From Macrosoma leucophasiata (Eukaryota > Arthropoda > Insecta > Lepidoptera > Hedylidae): a DNA stretch of 64,000 bases. Where the stretch lies: contig JAWQUS010000026.1 in NCBI GenBank assembly GCA_036365455.1, positions 13,658,001 through 13,722,000 on the forward strand, written 5' to 3'. The notes under the pieces were generated by a model. It had not been told where the DNA came from. It searched no databases and saw only the letters and a program-made list of their open reading frames with translations. Shown one piece after another: positions 52,801 to 62,844 of this stretch (position 1 is its first letter; every line of letters starts with the position of its first letter). The position numbers were made by a program, and so were the translations under genes.

Positions 52801-52841
52801 GCATGCATGGTTCTTACCGTGATTTTAAATATAAATGAAGG

Positions 52842-53245
52842 CAGCCTATAGACACTTACACAGAGACCAAGGTCAAATGCAGATGTGTTAAAACTCCTGA
52901 GGCCTAAAGTGTATGCGTCTGTGCCAGAAATTACAGGGCGTACATAACCACCTGACCGGAACACGATAGTGCTAATGTACGAGCTACCACTCGCACATTT
53001 TTGCAATTAGTATTAAATGACATTGTCTTAGGAATAAGAGACAGTTCGAATACAACATTTGCACCGATCGGACTCGTTTTATTGCATTTGACATAATCTG
53101 ACATACTGACACATTTATAACAAGTGCGAAGTCACAACTTGCAGTGACCACACAGCTAAACACTGCCATTTAGCGGCAAGTATATAAGGTGATGCGGTGG
53201 TGCCTACGCCCGCGAGCTCCGGCACTGGAGCTCTACCACCAGTAA
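52842..53245 (-). mobile_element. SINE-A copy split by a 180-bp insert
   Basis: Tail-side truncated at GGCAGCCTATAGACAC. It runs to GAACACGATAGTGCT (52973), then unrelated DNA to about 53153, then resumes AAACACTGCCATTTAGCGGC to CTACCACCAGTAAAA. Confidence 0.9.
52979..53158. mobile_element. unclassified 180-bp insertion in SINE-A
   Basis: Starts TGTACGAGCTACCACTCGCA and ends GTGACCACACAGCTAA. GCTAA occurs at both junctions and could be a 5-bp duplication. No clear inverted ends or A-tail. Overlapping minus frames of 61 and 149 codons have no domain. Not seen elsewhere in the window. Confidence 0.55.
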
Positions 53246-53294
53246 AATGATACTATAGGTAAAGATGGCAAACATTCTTGGTTTTCCCGTGCTT

Positions 53295-53520
53295 TGAAAT
53301 ATGTATAAATGAAGGCATACCATGTCTTGTGACGTTATTCCATTAGGCCCATACTTCGAGTGTAATTAAGTTATCTTATTTACGTAACTCCGTATGGGAT
53401 ACCGGATCTCTATATTCATTACCATTATAAAGGTTACATGTGTTACATTTCGTGGAAATTAGTCCAGTTGTTGAGTACTTTGAAATGGATTTAAAAATTT
53501 CTTTAGGAACGATATCTTTA
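53295..53520 (+). repeat. repeat P, copy 2 (empty site)
   Basis: Lacks the SINE-A present in copy 1 (47736-48240). TTTGAAATGGATTTAAAAAT is continuous. Confidence 0.9.
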
Positions 53521-53534
53521 AACGATTATGTTAA

Positions 53535-55222
53535 CTCTTTACCGCATGAATTTTTATTACGTTCGAAAAAAAAAATGTATAGTAGGAAACACTAAATAAA
53601 TGGACACGTGTTTCAGGATTTTTCTTTTTACTGAAAAGTTTTTGAAAAAATAACACTTTTCTACTTTGGATCAAATGACAAAGCCAGAAATTATATAGAA
53701 CTTTGACCCACTTGAAAACAATTATTTACCAGCACGGCAAATACCTCTTTTTGCTGAGATTTAATCACTGACTACTTACACACACATTTAATCACTTTTA
53801 AACTTGAAGTATTTTATATTTAAAGAACAGTTCTTTGATATAAGTACCTAGGTTTGTTGTTGCTATTTTATTTAGGTACAATCGTTTTTCGGGTAGATCG
53901 AAAATCTATGACAGTAGTAATGTTGACGATACCTACATTTTCAACGTTTCAATAGTAAAAACAGCGTTTGTAATTATTTAAAAATAATTTTTATATTAAT
54001 TACATATACGAAAATAATATGTTTGGATTAAAACTAACTTTGAGGGATTAAAACTTGAGTTAGAACGTTTTAAAGTACTTGATCGTTATTTTGAGTAACG
54101 CAATTGATTGCGATTCTAATTAGGAACAACCATATTCAAGACTTTTTTAACGTAATTATTAACCTCAAGTTATACAGAAAAAAGATTTATTAACTAAGAA
54201 TTCTATTTTCATAACATAGTTTTTCTTTAATTTACATTTCGTGTAAATGGTGGGTCACAATCTGTCATTATCATTTGGTGCATTGAGCAGAAAACCAAAT
54301 AAAATAAAATAGTATGGAATACTTCGAAACAATTTCTTGTATCGTTCAGGCAAAGGTTGACTTTGCATTTACGCCACTCCACATGAGATTTACCATTGCA
54401 TTCAGGGACTTACAACGCTGTCTAGTGTACCAGGCAGGTATTTTCAGAACTTGCGCTTCTATTTGACAAAGATGGCAATTGGGACAACGGTGTATTATCA
54501 TCTGATTTTGAGTCTGATTCGTCAGATTTAGGAATATACCTACTGGGTAATTATTGTGACTTTCTAACCCGATATTCATCTTCGGAAAGATCTTCGTCGC
54601 TATTACTATTAACAGGCAAATCCTGGATAATTCTAAAATCGACGTGGATCCATACCGATTTTTTTCTGTAAAATAGATGGTTGATGTTGATGTTTTATTA
54701 AATAAGCTTAAAACCACATAAATAACTAAATTAGAGGGTATATCACAAAATAAGCGAAATAATGTGCCATGTAAAAATATCATATTAGTGCATGTTGACA
54801 CAAATAAGGTACAAAGGAAAAATAATGTTTCTGCATGTTGTACCAAATTTGGTCCATTCAGTAAGAACCACCTAAAAGTAATTATTTATTGATAAAACAA
54901 TAAAAGCTTACCTAAGTACCAATATTTAGTATATTTTCTGCCCTGGAGTATTTATTTGAAAGCACTAACTCTGAGATTTATATTTTTTACACAATTTTGT
55001 AAATCAAGAACTCGCTCGCACCGGTTCGTACCCCTGTTCACTGACTTTGATGAAGGATTAGTTCAGAAAATTCGCTCGTAGGTGGCGGTTTTATACATAA
55101 AATGAAGCTCGTTTGGGACGAATTCGACACAGTATGCATAAAATAAAAATTCAGTTTGGAAATAAAAAATATTCTGAGATAATATGGTTTGGTTCATACA
55201 TGGACCACAATGCGGTAAAGGG
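53535..55222 (-). mobile_element. piggyBac-like element, internally deleted, TTAA-flanked
   Basis: 1,688-bp element between TTAA (53531-53534) and TTAA (55223-55226). The ends are CTCTTTACCGCATGAAT and, from the right, CCCTTTACCGCATTGTG, which share TTTACCGCAT. TTAA target sites and CCY-type ends are the piggyBac signature. On the minus strand it holds both ends of a transposase gene but not the middle. The rest is AT-rich without frames. It lies just beyond repeat P copy 2 and is followed by repeat C. Confidence 0.75.
54335..54660 (-). pseudogene. piggyBac-like transposase: N-terminal and C-terminal remnants joined
   Basis: After an acceptor-like TATTTTACAG (about 54674-54665) an ATG at about 54651 opens MDPRRF, then after a one-base shift IIQDLPVNSNSDEDLSEDEY. 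After a stop come IPKSDESDSKSDD and NTPLSQLPS, an acidic Ser/Asp-rich stretch as at the start of piggyBac transposases. After two more stops comes VPECNGKSHVEWRKC, then NLCLNDTRNCFEVFH, a Cys/His-rich end resembling the piggyBac C-terminal zinc-binding domain (C..C, H.C, C, C..H). The whole DDD catalytic core is missing. The 166-codon open frame over this region is in a different frame and is not the protein. Confidence 0.55.
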
Positions 55223-55235
55223 TTAAGGGTAATTT

Positions 55236-55527
55236 GAAGGTCCTTTTTGATATCAAATATCATTATTATTAGCATTGATTAAATAAATAAATACGCTTAC
55301 ACTCACAGCCCCACAGTAGGTATAAACCGGTGTCATGGGTGCCGTTGTACACATACAACACATACACAAACACCCAGACCCGAAACAAATATCTGTAGGC
55401 CATACAAATATTTGTCCCAGTGCGGGGATCGAGCCCGCGATCTTTCGAATCAAACGGTCATCTCACACCGCTGGACTAACCGGGTCGTCTCGTCGTCGTC
55501 ATTATAATTGAAGATATAAAGTATGTT
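55236..55527 (+). repeat. repeat C, copy 2, split by SINE-B
   Basis: GAAGGTCCTTTTTGATATCA to ATTGATT, interrupted by 55281-55500, then ATTATAATTGAAGATATAAA. A LINE (55528) follows at once. Confidence 0.78.
55281..55500 (-). mobile_element. SINE-B copy, full length
   Basis: Reverse strand: GACGACCCGGTTAGTCCAGC, A box TAGTCCAGCGG intact, B box GGCTCGATCCC. The body is near-identical to 22331-22544. The 3' end is AGTGTAAGCGTATTTATTTA. Confidence 0.9.
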
Positions 55528-55965
55528 AACCAGTGCGTTTTACCGGTGATGACCTATGGTGCCGAGACTTGGTTTCTCACTATGGGTCTCGTACGAAAGC
55601 TCCCAAGTCACTCAGCGGTCAATGGAAAGGGGTATGCTCGGCGATTCCCTACTGGATCGAATCAAAAATTAAGAAATCCGTAGGCGAACGAAAGTCGCTG
55701 ACATAGTCAAGCAGATCTCCAATCAGAAGTGGCAATGGGCAGGGCACATAGCTCGGAGAACCGATAGCCGCTGGGGCAGAAAGGATCTCGAGTGGAGACC
55801 ACGTATCGGCAAGCGCAGCGTGGGACGTCCACCCGCAAGATGGACCGACAACCTAGTCAAGGCACGTCGATAGATAGACGATGCACGTCGCTTCCGATCG
55901 GTCCGCATGGAGGTCTCTAGGGTAGGCCTATGTTCAGCAGTGGACGTACTATGGCTTATATAATG
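55528..55965 (+). pseudogene. RTE-like LINE ORF2 C-terminus with 10-bp TSD
   Basis: 438-bp 5'-truncated insertion flanked by AAAGTATGTT (55518-55527 and 55966-55975). Reads VLPVMTYGAETW, LTMGLVRKL, then after shifts KQISNQKWQWAGHIARRTDS, RWGRKDLEWRPRIGKRSVG, RPPARWTDNLV and AYVQQWTYYGL. MTYGAETW and QWAGHIARR are hallmarks of the last part of RTE-like reverse transcriptases. Several frameshifts and stops. It extends further 5' than the copy at 48246. Confidence 0.88.
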
Positions 55966-56007
55966 AAAGTATGTTTCAGGCGATTTATGATGCATATCGT
56001 CTTTAGA

Positions 56008-56298
56008 TTTTTTTTTTAATGTAATGGGCTTGGCAAACAAGCATGCAGTTCACATTGATGTTAAGTGATGACTGCAGCCTATAGACACCCACATGAAGAC
56101 CAAGGTCAAAATGCAGATGCGTTACCACTCCTGAGGCCTAAGGTGTTATGCCTCTGTGCCGGAAATTACAGGGCCGTACATTACCACCTGACCGGAACAC
56201 GATAGTGCTGAACACTACCATTTAGCGGCAAGTATATTAGGTAATGCGGTGGTGCCTACGCCCGCGAGCTCCGTCACTGAAGCTCTACCACCAGTAAA
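56008..56298 (-). mobile_element. SINE-A copy, full length
   Basis: T-run, TAATGTAATGGGCTTGGCAA to CTACCACCAGTAAAAAA, no deletion, near consensus. Confidence 0.93.
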
Positions 56299-56329
56299 AA
56301 AACAATCAATTACAGATTACAGATTTCGG

Positions 56330-56541
56330 CTTATTTCGGCTCTCTAGAGCGTTATCTCTTTCGTTTCGCACACTACTTATGTGACGTTTGTAAACGACAA
56401 CATCTTGATCAAATTTTGACTAGTACCCGAAATACCAGTCAGTACTTACGTAGGTAGTGTGCAACAGATATAACGCTCTACAAAACTAGCTGATTGTCTC
56501 TGTCTGTCCTAAGCTCGATGTGCAACATTTGATGGTTACGA
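56330..56541 (+). mobile_element. M2 MITE-like repeat
   Basis: CTAGAGCGTTATCTCTTTCG at the left, ATATAACGCTCTACAAAACT inside, then CTAAGCTCGATGTGCAACAT. Full-length relative of 33905-34086. Confidence 0.72.
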
Positions 56542-56695
56542 TTGTTGTACGATGAAAGAAAGTACTTATACTGGTATGCATGAATGTATGTATAATCTTA
56601 TATCTCTGTCTACTGTTTTGCGAAAACACAGGCTAGAAGTTATAATTTTTTTGTTATTTCTTAAATTCTTGCAATTAGAAATAAATAAAATATGT

Positions 56696-56777
56696 AAAAA
56701 AAAACTTAGGGGAGGGATCGAACCTGCTACCTCAGTATAACCATTCCAGCCGCTTTACCACTAAGGCACCGAAGCCA
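56696..56777 (-). mobile_element. SINE-D copy, tRNA-derived
   Basis: Reverse strand: TGTGGCTTCGGTGCCTTAGT then GGTAAAGCGGCTGG, B box GGTTCGATCCC. The A-box core TGCCTTAGTGG deviates at one position. An A-rich stretch follows. Confidence 0.78.
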
Positions 56778-56799
56778 CACAAGATTAGAAAGTATGATT

Positions 56800-57470
56800 T
56801 TTTTTTTCTTTCACGACGCTACAAACGTTTCGCTCTTTCATTCTTGACGTCACACAAACACTATTCTATTGCGTATAATTTAATATTTTAATTGGGACAG
56901 GTCCCCGGTGTAATTGAATAAGAACTCATTAAAAATATTACACACGCCATGCCCGAAATCCTCGAGAAACAAACCGTGTAATTAAGAGTCAAGTGTATAT
57001 TTAATAAAAAGTTCCCTTCAGTAAAGCTGGCTTAATTTTCTAGAGTTGTAATCGTGATCGCTAACCGTAACCATCGGATATCTGGAATACTTTATATCCG
57101 TATCCGAATCCCAAACAAATTCGGATATCTGTGCAGTTTAAATAAGACGTTTTATCACAGATTTTTTTGTCAAATTAAAGATACGGATCTTAATCGACAA
57201 ATTTCAGTCTTAAGACGATCTTAAGATCACATTTTGACAATAAACACGATCGTTTATTAATACGGATCTATCAGTATGTATTCTATGTTTACTTGCGTCT
57301 CGTTTGGTTAAAACATTATCCATGCTGCAATGGTGCTAAAAATAACCGATTTTTAATTGCCAATGAATTGTTATCTAAAAATAGAGTCACTCAGCCTCCC
57401 TTCCTAATTCCAATATTCGTAACAGTAAACATCCGAAACGTTATAATTCAATATAGAATCTATCACTAAT
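56800..57470. other. no recognisable gene
   Basis: Unique DNA with several short ATCGGAT / CGGATCT near-repeats, but nothing I can classify. Confidence 0.4.
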
Positions 57471-57474
57471 TTTC

Positions 57475-57708
57475 ACTGGTGGTACAGCTCCAAAGACCGG
57501 TGCTTGCGGGCGTTGGCGCCACCGCATTACCCAATCTACTTGCCGCTGAATGATAGTGTTCAGCACTATCTTGTGTCTTGTACAGTCCTGTTTCCTGTCC
57601 ATTCCCTGCACAGAGACATAATACATAAGCCCTCAAGAGTAGCAATACTACGAGTACATTGAAATCTCTGGTTTCATGTATTTCCACATTTTGATACATA
57701 AAAAAATA
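57475..57708 (+). mobile_element. SINE-A copy, diverged
   Basis: TCACTGGTGGTACAGCTCCA, CGTTGGCGCCACCGCATTAC, GAATGATAGTGTTCAGC, then a degraded 3' half ending TGATACATAAAAAAA. Confidence 0.85.
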
Positions 57709-57711
57709 TAT

Positions 57712-58070
57712 CCGTAATGGGTATAATATTAATCATGTATCCGTAAGTATCCGAAACGTCATAACGTCCCTAATTTTACACCCCCCGCCCCCAAAACTCT
57801 TATAAAGCCGCCAAAAATATTCCGCGTCGCCTAATCTTTAATATTGAATGACAAGATATAAAAGTTGTTCAATAACGCCGGGCCATGCAAATCTCTCGTC
57901 CCCTGCAGATAAATAATGTATGAAGTCGAGTCGCTCCGTGTACCGTAATTACTATTGGATGTATGCATTTTCATGGGCGCAAAAAGCTGTATCTTTTTCA
58001 TTTAATTTTGTGTTATGGACGAACAGACGGCACTTCAGATTAATAGGGTTGTAGAAAATTGATTGTTTTT
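57712..58070. other. no recognisable gene
   Basis: A C-run (about 57780-57792) and unique DNA. Confidence 0.4.
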
Positions 58071-58072
58071 TT

Positions 58073-58340
58073 TTACTGGTGGTAAAGTTTCAGTGCATGA
58101 GCTCGAGGGCATATAATAATGGCAACCCATTATACGTCCCACTGCTGGGCACGAGTCTCTCCCCTTTTTGGGGGGAGGCCTGGAGCTTACGCACACGAGG
58201 ACATAAGCACCACTGCATTACCTATCTATCTGCCGCTAAATGGTAGTGTTCAGCACAATCGTGTTTTTGTTAGATAGTAATGTTTGGTCTGTAATAACTG
58301 TCACAGGCACGCAACAACTTAAGTAAAGATGTCTATACGA
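58073..58340 (+). mobile_element. SINE-A copy split by a 5S-SINE tail
   Basis: TTTACTGGTGGTAAAGTTTC to GAGCTCGAGGGCAT (58112), then a foreign 85 bp, then GGACATAAGCACCACTGC onward to a degraded end. GGCATA / GGACATA at the junctions is a probable duplication. Confidence 0.85.
58113..58197 (-). mobile_element. 5S-SINE 3'-end fragment
   Basis: AATGGCAACCCATTATACGT to AGGCCTGGAGCTTAC, the same as 50751-50830, preceded by ATAATA (a TTA-repeat tail on the minus strand). Confidence 0.85.
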
Positions 58341-58344
58341 TCGC

Positions 58345-58970
58345 CACTTAACACCGGTAACAAATCCTATCCCACCCAAGGTAGGTTCCCCATTAAAGTT
58401 TAAAGACTTAAAATCAATTTTAAACATTGAAAATGTCGTATAGGTTTTCAAGATAATATCTGGAAACCGGTTTCGCCTCGGATTTTATTTTTATTATATA
58501 AACAACAACATAGCTACGGAACTTAAAATACGCAGCGATGCATTGAATGACAAAATATAAGAACGCATGATGATTAAGGCCGATCTGCGTCAACAGATGG
58601 CGGTGTACCAATAAAAATAACACTACCCTCAACCACAATATCAATATCGCCGACAGTAGCGAAGCAAAATTCATTATTTAAATATATATAACTATTACTA
58701 CGATATAACATTAAAATTCAGGGTGGCACGCCGCTAACATATTTCTCGTACCGCCTTTATGACGTCACGTATTAACTTAATGCATATCGCGGAGTTTGGG
58801 AAGCTTAATGTGCAAAAAAACTTGGTGAAGGCGCGAACAAAAAACCGATGGGAATGTGTAATGCAGATAACCCAGGCATACGCTCGCAATAAATGTTAAA
58901 CATGTAAAATTTCTTTACAACTTAGTGTTGCTATTTTGAGAAATACAAATGAGATAATTTTGAATCGAAG
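58345..58970. other. no recognisable gene
   Basis: Unique DNA. The 84-codon minus frame at 58420-58674 is unrecognised. Confidence 0.4.
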
Positions 58971-58974
58971 TTCC

Positions 58975-59068
58975 GGAAGTGGCCGTGTACCTCGGAGTTC
59001 GGTAATGTGGAGTGTAAATGCATTTACCTCTGCCTACCCCTTCGGGGATTACAGGCGAGAAGTTACAT
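58975..59068 (+). mobile_element. SINE-C 3' half
   Basis: GGAAGTGGCCGTGTACCTCG, AATGCATTTACCTCTGCCTA, CCCCTTCGGGGATTACAGGC, GAGAAGTTACA. Confidence 0.78.
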
Positions 59069-59250
59069 TTTGAATAGAAGTTTAAAGTCGGTTTGGGATT
59101 TAGAACTTGAAAGACGAAGTCGGAAGTACCTTCCTGTAGAGGATCTTTGTTATCATAATAAGTAGAACCTTAAAAAACTTGTAACTTTCATAGGCAGAAT
59201 GAAATGTATCTTGAATTTTCGCTTTGGGTAATATAAAACTAAAACACTTA

Positions 59251-59394
59251 CCCCCTTATTCATAAACGTACTTTAGATACGTTTTAGCTATAGAATACTT
59301 TGTCTCTGTCAGTTGCATTGTCAAATGTGCAGGATAGAAAAAGACAAAGGAGATTAGCAACACTTTAGCTAAAATACGTTTATGAATAAGGGGG
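59251..59394 (+). mobile_element. M4 MITE, complete
   Basis: 144 bp with ends CCCCCTTATTCATAAACGTA and, from the right, CCCCCTTATTCATAAACGTA, a perfect 20-bp inverted pair. Inner TTTTAGCTATAGAAT and TTTTAGCTAAAGTGT extend it. No coding frame. Confidence 0.9.
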
Positions 59395-59399
59395 TTCGA

Positions 59400-60085
59400 T
59401 TTCTCGTAGTTAGAGATAAGATTGGAAGATTTTGGGTAAGGGGGCTTGAGCTCCTTGAACACTCATCCCTGAGGAACGAATTAAAATTAAGTTACCCATT
59501 TTTAAGGCCATCTAAATTATCTCCATTACTCACATATACCTTTATCCCTTTCCGACTTCACTCTAAAAGCATAAATCCAGTTTGAAAGGTCTTAAGCGTG
59601 GTAAGCAATTAATAATCTGCCAGTTTCAGTCAATATACCCGAAAAACAACCCTCTTTTCCCCAATGCCCAAAAAAAGAACTGAAGTGTTTCTTACCTCTC
59701 GAACAGTATTATTTCACAATAAATAATGGTACGGAATTAGTACATGTTACCCCGAAATAATGGTACTTCGCCTCTGCCTATTCCATAACCACAATTCGGG
59801 AGAGGATTGGACCACCCCTCGTTTCAATTGTCGAAATCATATGTCACACCGAATTGGACTCTAAACGTTGGCAGTTACAGCGCACTTTTCACTACCGTGC
59901 CCTCTGATTTACTTCAGTTCGAAAACCTTTTGGGGTTCTGTAATCTCCTTCGACCCGATAGCAATTAATGGGCTCCCAACAGCGCAACTATGGTACGGGA
60001 TGTGTATCGTAGAAATGGTGTGAAATGTGCCCAGGTAAAGTGCTTTGATGTGACTTTTATTAAATTGGTTTATTAATACCGAAAC
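59400..60085. other. no recognisable gene
   Basis: Unique DNA. Confidence 0.4.
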
Positions 60086-60092
60086 AATATTG

Positions 60093-60530
60093 TTTTTTTT
60101 TTAATATTACAAAGGTGGCAAACAAGCAGTGGTGGATTTACCAGCAGGCTGAGTAGGCTGGAGCCTAGGGCGGCAAATTTGAAGGGGTGGCAGAATTAGG
60201 TCATTATTTTTTTATTTCTATTTACAAAATTACCGTTAAAATTGTCAAGGCTCAGACCATAGTTCCCGATGATTCTAACCATAGAAAAAAAGTTGATGTA
60301 AGGAGGATAATGAAGCATAAAACATAAAGTTGGAATTTTATTGATACAAAATATAGGTACCTAATTGATATGATTGTGGACTACGATATCAAAATATAGG
60401 GGCGTCGAAAATTGAGTAGCCTACCGGCGGCAAATTTGTAAATCCGCCACTGCAAACAAGTATGCAGTTCACATTGATGTTAAGTGAGAACTGCAGCCTA
60501 TAGACACCCACAGAAGGACCAGAGGTCAGT
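60093..60530 (-). mobile_element. SINE-A copy split by a hAT element
   Basis: Tail side 60093-60126 (T-run, AATATTACAAAGGTGGCAAA) and 60453-60530 (CAAACAAGTATGCAGTTCAC to GACCAGAGGTCAGTC). The 5' half is missing. Confidence 0.9.
60127..60452. mobile_element. hAT-type MITE, 326 bp, 8-bp TSD
   Basis: Ends CAGTGGTGGATTTACCAG and, from the right, CAGTGGCGGATTTACAAATT. GGCGGCAAATTTG lies just inside both sides. It is flanked by CAAACAAG at 60119-60126 and 60453-60460, an exact 8-bp target duplication inside SINE-A. The CAGTGGCGGATTTA type of end is typical of hAT elements. No transposase frame. Confidence 0.93.
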
Positions 60531-60806
60531 CAGATCATCTTCTTTTGCTTCAAATAACCTGAAACTGAAATTAGCTGTACGTTTCCTCATGAACCGATCT
60601 GTATATTACGTTTCATAGTCGTACAAAACGGCCAACGTTTGAATTAGCAAGCCGCGACGGAATCGGTACTAATTAGCGGCGCACCAACATTATATATCAC
60701 TGGAATAACTGCTGATACACACTGCCTTATAGTTCGGCGAGCAAATTTTACTGTTAGGGTAAAGTTTGTGTCGTTGTACGATCAAATAATTAATAAATGT
60801 AAAACA

Positions 60807-60890
60807 TAACTTCTCGCCTATACTCCCCTGAAGGGGTAGGCTGATGCAAATACATAGATTCATGATTACATTGCACGAAACCAATTCATA
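60807..60890 (-). mobile_element. SINE-C 3' tail fragment
   Basis: ACTTCTCGCCTATACTCCCC, TGAAGGGGTAGGCTGATGCA. Confidence 0.7.
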
Positions 60891-61115
60891 AATGAATTTC
60901 CTAAGTTATTATAAACACCTTAGACTTTGTCTACGTTTTTCTATAATCTATAGGTAAAGAAACGTCTTCACGCCTGCAAATGCATGCATGCTTGACATAC
61001 AGGCACCCAGGATTTTTCGAAACTTCCGTATAGAAACAGAGATAAAGGACTTTATACCATTATCTCTGGTAGCCTCCTACCCGGGAATCGAACCCAGGGC
61101 CCCAGCGTAGTAGTA

Positions 61116-61612
61116 TTTTTTTTTTTTTTTTTTTTTTTTTTTAATGGAAATAGCATCCTCTGACGTGATCAGAGACCTTATTTTGTTAAAAATTCCTGAG
61201 CAATCTCATGTTGTCAAGATCAGGTCTAACGCCCGACTTTAAAGGGAGAATACACTTAATGTTTATTTATTATTATTATTATTTTTTTTTTTTTTTTTTT
61301 TCCATCATACTACGGCTGTTGGGTAATGTTGGTACGCAAGTGATTAAATATTATCAATTATATAATTAAACTATATAAGGTAATATTTTATTTTCTTACT
61401 ATTTCTATTTTTATTACATATAAATTTTATTTTTCTTATCCGTTTTCCTACTTAATTTCTGCTATTGGCATCCTCAACGACTTTTATTATGAACGCCTCC
61501 AGATACGATCTGGACTTCTTATTTATGAGCAATGTTTTTAAATTGCTTTGGTTAACGTCCATGTTAACCAATTGTTCCAGATCGTATCTGGCTGCTCCAT
61601 ATATTGGAATGT
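61116..61612 (-). mobile_element. LINE 3' end with poly(A), nested in SINE-C
   Basis: 497-bp insertion. On the minus strand it starts in coding sequence, has a 3' UTR with an internal A-run and (AAT)n (about 61265-61300), and ends in an A-run of about 27 bases (61116-61142). Flanked by the 12-bp duplication described under the SINE-C host. Confidence 0.88.
61452..61605 (-). pseudogene. LINE ORF C-terminal fragment
   Basis: About 50 open codons on the minus strand, beginning PIYGAARYDLEQLV and running through NLKTLLINKKSRSYLEAFI to VEDANSRN and a TAA (61454-61452). Position next to a 3' UTR and poly(A) shows it is the C-terminus of a LINE ORF. I do not recognise the clade. Confidence 0.65.
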
Positions 61613-61659
61613 AGCGTAGTAGTAGTAGCCTGCTACCACTTGGTTACTGAGGCAGTCAA

Positions 61660-62305
61660 CATTAGGTTTAAAAAAATATATCTTAATATGTACTAAAATT
61701 TTATTTAGGCCCAATAATTTCGGAGATAAATAGTCAATATTCGTCTACTACTTTTCAACGGTTTTGAATTGTGTTAGATGAAAGTCACACACATATTACA
61801 GTATTAATTAACCATTTACATTCATGTGTACTGCATGCTTGTTGCCTGCCAATTTCAAATGCTTCACAATCTTCCCACCCGTATATCCCGTATAACACAC
61901 AATATTCGTAGATAGTGACATTCATTCAGGGTACTTAATGTATTGTGGCCGACAAAGCGTGTTCGTGAGTGGCACAGCGCCGACAATTGTCGACGTAATG
62001 CTCATCATCATTAGGACTACGTTCCTGTGCATACCTCAAAGCTTTTAGTATTGATTATTTAGATATAATGAAGACAGGAATGGGGATTTAGTGAGTTGCT
62101 TAACTTTAGTTTACGTGCTTGCATATCGAGGTCAGATTTGACCTGATGTTCATAAGAGTTGGTGTTTGTCGTTGAGCGTTTGCATGTTTCCTGATCTAGA
62201 GTTCAAGTATATACAGATGTACCAATAACCACTTGGTATACCTATATTGCTGACGCACGGTCAGAAAAAAAGTGCCATCTAGGTACCTATATAATATGTA
62301 CATTA
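61660..62305. other. no gene; faint SINE-A trace
   Basis: TACATTCATGTGTACTGCAT at about 61817 may be a decayed SINE-A end. Otherwise unique. Confidence 0.4.
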
Positions 62306-62312
62306 CATAACA

Positions 62313-62598
62313 TTTTTTTTATGTAATGGAAGTGGCAAACAAGCATGCAGTTCACATTGATGTTAAGTGATGACTGCAGCCTATAGACACCCACAGAAAG
62401 ACCAAGGTCAAAATGCAGATGCGTTACCACTCCTGAGGCCTGAGGTGTTATGCCTCTGTGCCGGAAATTACAGAGCCGTACATTACCACCTGACCGGAAC
62501 ACGATAGTGCTGAACACTACCATTTAGCGGCAAGTATCTTAGGTAATGCGGGCGGCCTACGCCCGCGAGCTCCGTCACTGGAGCTCTACCACCAGTAA
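62313..62598 (-). mobile_element. SINE-A copy, full length
   Basis: T-run and TATGTAATGGAAGTGGCAAA to GAGCTCTACCACCAGTAAAA. Near-consensus. The 78-codon minus frame (62287-62523) is a shadow of this repeat. Confidence 0.93.
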
Positions 62599-62844
62599 AA
62601 TAAATGTTTGTCTGTATGTCCTTTATAGGATTGTAAATTATGCATTTGATAATGCGATGATCTTTAGGCAAGTTGGTGTGCATATTGATACGACCAATTT
62701 TCGAACATTTTTTGTTGGTTGGTTTGACGCGGGCTGTGTATGGCTAGTACTTACTCAAAATCACGTTTGTTGTGGGGAGCCCCTCATAACAATTTATGTT
62801 ATTCTGTTTTTCTATTAGTTGCTGTAGCGACTACAGAAATATAA

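Larger units (their letters stand above)
60966..61655 (-). mobile_element. SINE-C copy split by a LINE insertion
   Basis: 60966-61115 (GTCTTCACGCCTGCAAATGC to AACCCAGGGCCCCAGCG) plus 61613-61655 (AGCGTAGTAGTAGTAGCCTG to ACTGAGGCAGTC). The 12-bp repeat AGCGTAGTAGTA at 61104-61115 and 61613-61624 encloses the insertion. The B box GGTTCGATTCC is present. Confidence 0.88.

Noticed and set aside
54346..54846. 166-codon minus-strand open frame
   Set aside because: The recognisable piggyBac-like residues are in another frame. This frame is chance, with a hydrophobic N-terminal half from AT-rich sequence.
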